Assembly (NCBI GenBank): GCA_050012355.1
Contig: JBEKHI010000452.1
Span: 1 to 7,132 of the forward strand
DNA length: 7,132 nucleotides
Reading direction: 5' to 3'
Source: JBEKHI01 sp050012355
Lineage (GTDB): Bacteria > Actinomycetota > Actinomycetes > Streptosporangiales > Streptosporangiaceae
The notes under the pieces were generated by a model. That model did no database searches. It was not told where the DNA came from and saw only the letters and a program-made list of their open reading frames with translations. The first letter of the stretch is position 1; every line of letters starts with the position of its first letter. The position numbers and the translations under genes are program-made. Positions 5,196 to 7,132 of the stretch are shown one piece after another.

Positions 5196-5669
5196 CTATG
5201 CCTCTAGGCCCCGCGCTAGCCACGCGGGCGTGTCAGGCCGACCGCCGCTATTCCCGACGAGGTGCCGGAGCGTGGTCTCGACCTGCGACAGGGCGCCTGC
5301 GCCCACCTCCTTCTCCCACTGCCCGCGCAGCTTGTCGAAGATCTCCTCGCCCTCGCGCAGCATCGCGAGCCCGTGGCCGGTGACGTACAGGCGCATCCGG
5401 CGCTTGTCGGCCGGGTCGGGCTCGCGGGCCACGTAGTTGCGCTCTTCCAGGGCGGCGATGGTCTTGGCGGCCGCCTGCTTGGTGACCGACATCCGCCGGC
5501 CCAGGTCGGAGGCATTGTCCGCGCCGGACAAGATCGCCTGCAGGGCGAACTCCTGTGCGGGGCGGATCTCCTCGTACCCGCGCGCAGTGAGCTCGGCGGT
5601 CGCCTGGTCAACCAGGATGCGGAACCCCCCCAGGAGCAGCTGCGCGAGGTCGGCACCAGATCGGGACAT
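5196..5669 (-). CDS. MarR-family transcriptional regulator
   Basis: A 157-residue winged-helix regulator. Helices up to residue 50 (LLLGGFRILVDQATAELTARG, PAQEFALQAILSG) precede the HTH: NASDLGRRMSVTKQAAAKTIAALEERNYVAREPDPADKRRMRLYVTGHG, with the recognition helix at about 61-77 and the wing with the classic D-x-A-D-K-R-R at about 85-91. The C-terminal helices (about 101-137) complete the dimer domain. The ATG at 5669 has no RBS, but TAGACT (a -10 box) ends 6 nt upstream, suggesting a leaderless mRNA. It is divergent from the alpha/beta hydrolase across 87 bp containing two near-identical operators. It most likely represses the hydrolase and itself and releases on binding a small ligand (perhaps the hydrolase substrate) or on oxidation. 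There is a cysteine-free HTH, so a thiol switch is not supported. Confidence 0.9.
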   Translation of the reverse strand: MSRSGADLAQLLLGGFRILVDQATAELTARGYEEIRPAQEFALQAILSGADNASDLGRRMSVTKQAAAKTIAALEERNYVAREPDPADKRRMRLYVTGHGLAMLREGEEIFDKLRGQWEKEVGAGALSQVETTLRHLVGNSGGRPDTPAWLARGLEA

Positions 5670-5675
5670 GGCGCC

Positions 5676-5703
5676 AGTCTATGACGGCCATTGACAAAGA
5701 CAA
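5676..5703 (-). promoter_or_regulatory. Promoter of the MarR gene
   Basis: On the minus strand, TTGTCT (5703-5698) as -35, a 16-nt spacer, and TAGACT (5681-5676) as -10. Transcription would begin at about the A of the start codon. The -35 overlaps the left operator, which predicts autorepression. Confidence 0.5.
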
Positions 5704-5720
5704 CCTTGGTTGTCTATTGT
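5691..5720 (+). promoter_or_regulatory. Housekeeping-type promoter of the alpha/beta hydrolase
   Basis: TTGACA (5691-5696, perfect -35), an 18-nt spacer, and TATTGT (5715-5720, good -10). The expected start of transcription is near 5727. The spacer is filled by operator 1 and the start site by operator 2, so a bound MarR protein would block RNA polymerase directly. Confidence 0.75.
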
Positions 5721-5741
5721 CATAGACAACCAAGGTTGTCC
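5698..5741. promoter_or_regulatory. Paired MarR operators forming a 42-bp dyad
   Basis: Operator 1 is AGACAACCTTGGTTGTCT (5698-5715) and operator 2 is AGACAACCAAGGTTGTCC (5724-5741). Each is an inverted repeat with a 2-nt centre, and operator 2 is the reverse complement of operator 1 over its 16 central bases. Together 5699-5740 form a perfect dyad with 18-bp arms around TTGTCA. Centre-to-centre spacing is 26 bp, about 2.5 helical turns. Half sites of the TTGTC type are common for MarR proteins. Confidence 0.85.
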
Positions 5742-5756
5742 ATTAAGGAGTCTCTC

Positions 5757-6659
5757 ATGACCGCCATCACGCCCGCCATCACGCCCGCCGGCGCAACCAT
5801 CCCCGGCGTCACCCACCACCTGGCCGACGTCAACGGGGCCCGGCTCCACTACGTGTCCGCCGGCACCAGCGGCTCCCCGATCCTGCTCGCCCACGGGTGG
5901 CCCGAGTCGTGGTGGGCCTTCCGCAAGCTGATCCCGCTGCTGGCGCGCAGGCACCGGGTCTTCGCCGTGGACCTGCGCGGCTTCGGTGACTCCAGCACCG
6001 CCGACGGCAGCTACGACGCCGCCGTCGCCGCCGAGGACCTGCACCACCTGGTGCGGCACCTCGGGGCCGGCCCGGTCCACTTCTCGTGCCAGGACGCCAG
6101 TGGGCCGCCGGGTTTCCGCTTCGCCGCCACGCACCCCGATGAAGTCCGCAGCTTCATCGCGATCGAGACGGCCCTGGCCGGCTACGGGCTCGAGTCCTTC
6201 GCCGACGTCGCTCACGGCGGCTCCTGGCACGTCGGATTCCTCGGCACACCCGGCATCGCGACGATGCTGCTGCCCGGCCACGAACGCGACCTGCTGGCCG
6301 GCTGGGCCTATCCGATGTGGACCGCGGTCAAGGGCTCCGTCACCGACGACGACCTCGACGAGTTCACCCGCACCTACGCCCGCCCGGACGGCTGGCGCGG
6401 CACCGAAGGCCTCTACCACTCCATCTTCACCGACGACGGGCAGACCAGGGCCCTGGCCGAAAAGCAGCCGCTGGCCGTCCCCGTCCTCACCGTCGGCTCC
6501 GTCAGCGCTGCGCTCACCGAGCAGACCTTCCGTCAGGTCACCTCGGGCCAGGTCACCTCGGTACGACTCGAGGGAGTCGGGCACCTGGTCGCGCAGGAGG
6601 CCCCCGAGGCGCTCGCCGCCGCCATCGGCGAATTCACGGAGCGCATCGACAACGGCTAG
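5757..6659 (+). CDS. Alpha/beta hydrolase, epoxide-hydrolase-like
   Basis: A 300-residue cytoplasmic enzyme. After a short N-terminal lead containing a repeated ITPA comes the alpha/beta-hydrolase core: ADVNGARLHYVSAG, the oxyanion-hole motif HGWPESWW (46-53), VFAVDLRGFGDS (68-79), then the nucleophile-elbow region HFSCQDASG (108-116), where D113 aligns with the nucleophilic aspartate of epoxide hydrolases and haloacetate dehalogenases (usually GHDxGG). The lid region spans about 145-235; Y220 in GLYHSIF fits the place of a lid tyrosine. GVGHLVAQEAPEAL (273-286) supplies catalytic H276. The likely reaction is hydrolysis of an epoxide or similar electrophile; the substrate is unknown. ATG 5757 is chosen because AAGGAG (5745-5750) lies 6 nt upstream; an upstream in-frame ATG at 5691 falls in the promoter. 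Expression is probably under the divergent MarR. The flanking glycines of the elbow are changed to Cys and Ser, which is unusual. Confidence 0.88.
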   Translation: MTAITPAITPAGATIPGVTHHLADVNGARLHYVSAGTSGSPILLAHGWPESWWAFRKLIPLLARRHRVFAVDLRGFGDSSTADGSYDAAVAAEDLHHLVRHLGAGPVHFSCQDASGPPGFRFAATHPDEVRSFIAIETALAGYGLESFADVAHGGSWHVGFLGTPGIATMLLPGHERDLLAGWAYPMWTAVKGSVTDDDLDEFTRTYARPDGWRGTEGLYHSIFTDDGQTRALAEKQPLAVPVLTVGSVSAALTEQTFRQVTSGQVTSVRLEGVGHLVAQEAPEALAAAIGEFTERIDNG

Positions 6660-6741
6660 GTCCAGTGGCCGGTGACGCCCGCCCCGGCCGAGGTGACGTC
6701 CTGACGCGGAGTTTTCAGCCCCGTGGGGCTCAGCAGTGCCT

Positions 6742-6805
6742 GGCCCTCCGGATTAGGGAAGACTTTTCTACAGCATTTGTAAAAAGGTCTTCCCGAATCC
6801 GGGCC
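6742..6805. terminator. Long hairpin terminator between convergent genes
   Basis: Arms GGCCC-TC-CGGATT-A-GGGAAGAC (6742-6763) and GTCTTCCC-G-AATCCG-GGCC (6787-6805) pair with one A/G mismatch and a two-base bulge. The TTTT...AAAA bases inside and the nearby TACA/TGTA can extend the stem. It lies 82 nt after the hydrolase stop and 12 nt beyond the stop of the convergent partial gene, so it probably terminates both. Confidence 0.8.
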
Positions 6806-6817
6806 ATCGCCCGGGGG

Positions 6818-7132
6818 TCAGGGGCCTTCGATCAGTGGGGGGACGCAGTCGGCGGGGAGGCCCCAGGGGTTGCGGTCTTCGGTGGCCCAGGACTCGCGGT
6901 GACGTTCCTGGGTGGGCGGGGTGACGGCGCTGGAGGCCGGGGGCAGGAAGCCGGAGGTGGCGGGGGCCGGGATACCGGGGGCGGCGCCGGCGGAAGGGAT
7001 CGCCGCGGTGCTGGCGGGCTGGACCGGGAGCGGGAGGGCGCCGCCGGACAGGCCGCTGTCCAGGGTGGGTAGTTCGGGGAGCGGCTGGGCGCTGAGGGGC
7101 GGCGTGCCAGCGGTGAGTCCGGGCGCGGGGGC
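6818..7132 (-). CDS. C-terminal part of a Pro/Ala-rich protein, possibly type VII secretion-associated
   Basis: The last 104 codons of a gene entering from the right edge; the frame is open from base 7132 to TGA at 6820-6818. The visible part begins APAPGLTAGTPPLSAQPLPE and continues as a low-complexity Pro/Ala/Gly/Ser linker. It ends in a compact segment, RHRESWATEDRNPWG followed by LPADCVPPLIEGP. Tails of the form RxxWxxEDxxxWG...PPxI are, from memory, found on large Pro/Ala-rich proteins encoded near WXG100/ESX genes in actinomycetes, so a type VII secretion-related protein is a reasonable guess. The start, N-terminal domains and neighbours lie outside the window, so the role cannot be checked. 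Codon bias (nearly all third positions G/C) supports it being a real gene. Confidence 0.7.
   Translation of the reverse strand, partial: APAPGLTAGTPPLSAQPLPELPTLDSGLSGGALPLPVQPASTAAIPSAGAAPGIPAPATSGFLPPASSAVTPPTQERHRESWATEDRNPWGLPADCVPPLIEGP

Noticed and set aside
4820..5223. Minus-strand frames between the hairpin and the MarR gene
   Set aside because: No frame has continuous codon bias, an RBS or a known domain. Only a short helical-looking fragment (about 5036-5085) stands out, too little to call a gene.
5760..5790. Tandem repeat ATCACGCCCGCC at the start of the hydrolase gene
   Set aside because: Only two units, inside a flexible N-terminal lead; likely slippage without function.
5679..6584. 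A 301-codon open frame opposite the hydrolase gene
   Set aside because: It is a GC-bias shadow: its protein is low-complexity Gly/Val/Asp/Glu-rich with no recognisable domain, whereas the plus strand has clear catalytic motifs, an RBS and a promoter.
1..7132. CRISPR array, tRNA, rRNA, transposase or phage integrase genes
   Set aside because: I saw no regularly spaced repeats, no tRNA-like cloverleaf and no transposase or integrase motifs on either strand.

Overview
The window looks like chromosomal DNA from a high-GC filamentous actinomycete (Streptomyces/Catenulispora-like). Most genes are GC-rich with G/C third positions (77-78% GC in two 60-base stretches I counted in the TetR and hydrolase genes). 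Several promoters lie very close to start codons, and the families present (AraC_binding_2 regulators, TetR with a SnoaL-like enzyme, MarR with an alpha/beta hydrolase, a LolA/LppX-like lipoprotein, small secreted Cys-rich proteins) are typical of actinobacterial accessory regions. Genus cannot be fixed from the sequence.

Layout, left to right. (1) 32-991 (+): an AraC-family regulator whose C-terminal DNA-binding domain appears to have lost about 12 residues in frame, around the recognition helix of its first helix-turn-helix. (2) 1105-1560 (+): a small secreted protein with six cysteines, followed by a hairpin terminator. (3) 1709-2290 (-) and 2407-3027 (+): a divergent pair, a SnoaL-like polyketide cyclase/ester cyclase homologue and a TetR regulator, with a candidate operator between them. 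(4) 3333-3758 (+): a paralogue of the secreted protein, with its own terminator. The two secreted-protein genes share a nearly identical 214-bp leader (promoter, RBS, signal-peptide codons; 207/214 identical), and then the mature domains diverge abruptly. (5) 3994-4698 (+): a lipoprotein of markedly lower GC (about 52% over 4081-4260), preceded in the same frame by what looks like the start of an unrelated small membrane protein. (6) 4699-5195: no convincing gene, but a perfect 25-bp inverted repeat hairpin. (7) 5196-5669 (-) and 5757-6659 (+): a MarR regulator divergent from an epoxide-hydrolase-like alpha/beta hydrolase. The intergenic DNA carries a perfect TTGACA -35 box and two MarR-type operators arranged as a 42-bp dyad. 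(8) 6742-6805: a long hairpin terminator. (9) 6818-7132 (-): the C-terminal end of a Pro/Ala-rich protein running off the right edge.

How the parts work together: there are two self-contained regulator-enzyme modules (TetR/SnoaL-like and MarR/hydrolase), probably each controlled by its own regulator through the shared intergenic region. Around the first module sits a pair of secreted Cys-rich proteins with a common leader cassette. Recombination between the leaders would delete exactly 2228 bp, including the TetR/SnoaL module. The most unusual signal is this constant-leader/variable-mature-domain pair of exported six-cysteine proteins. I do not recognise the family.
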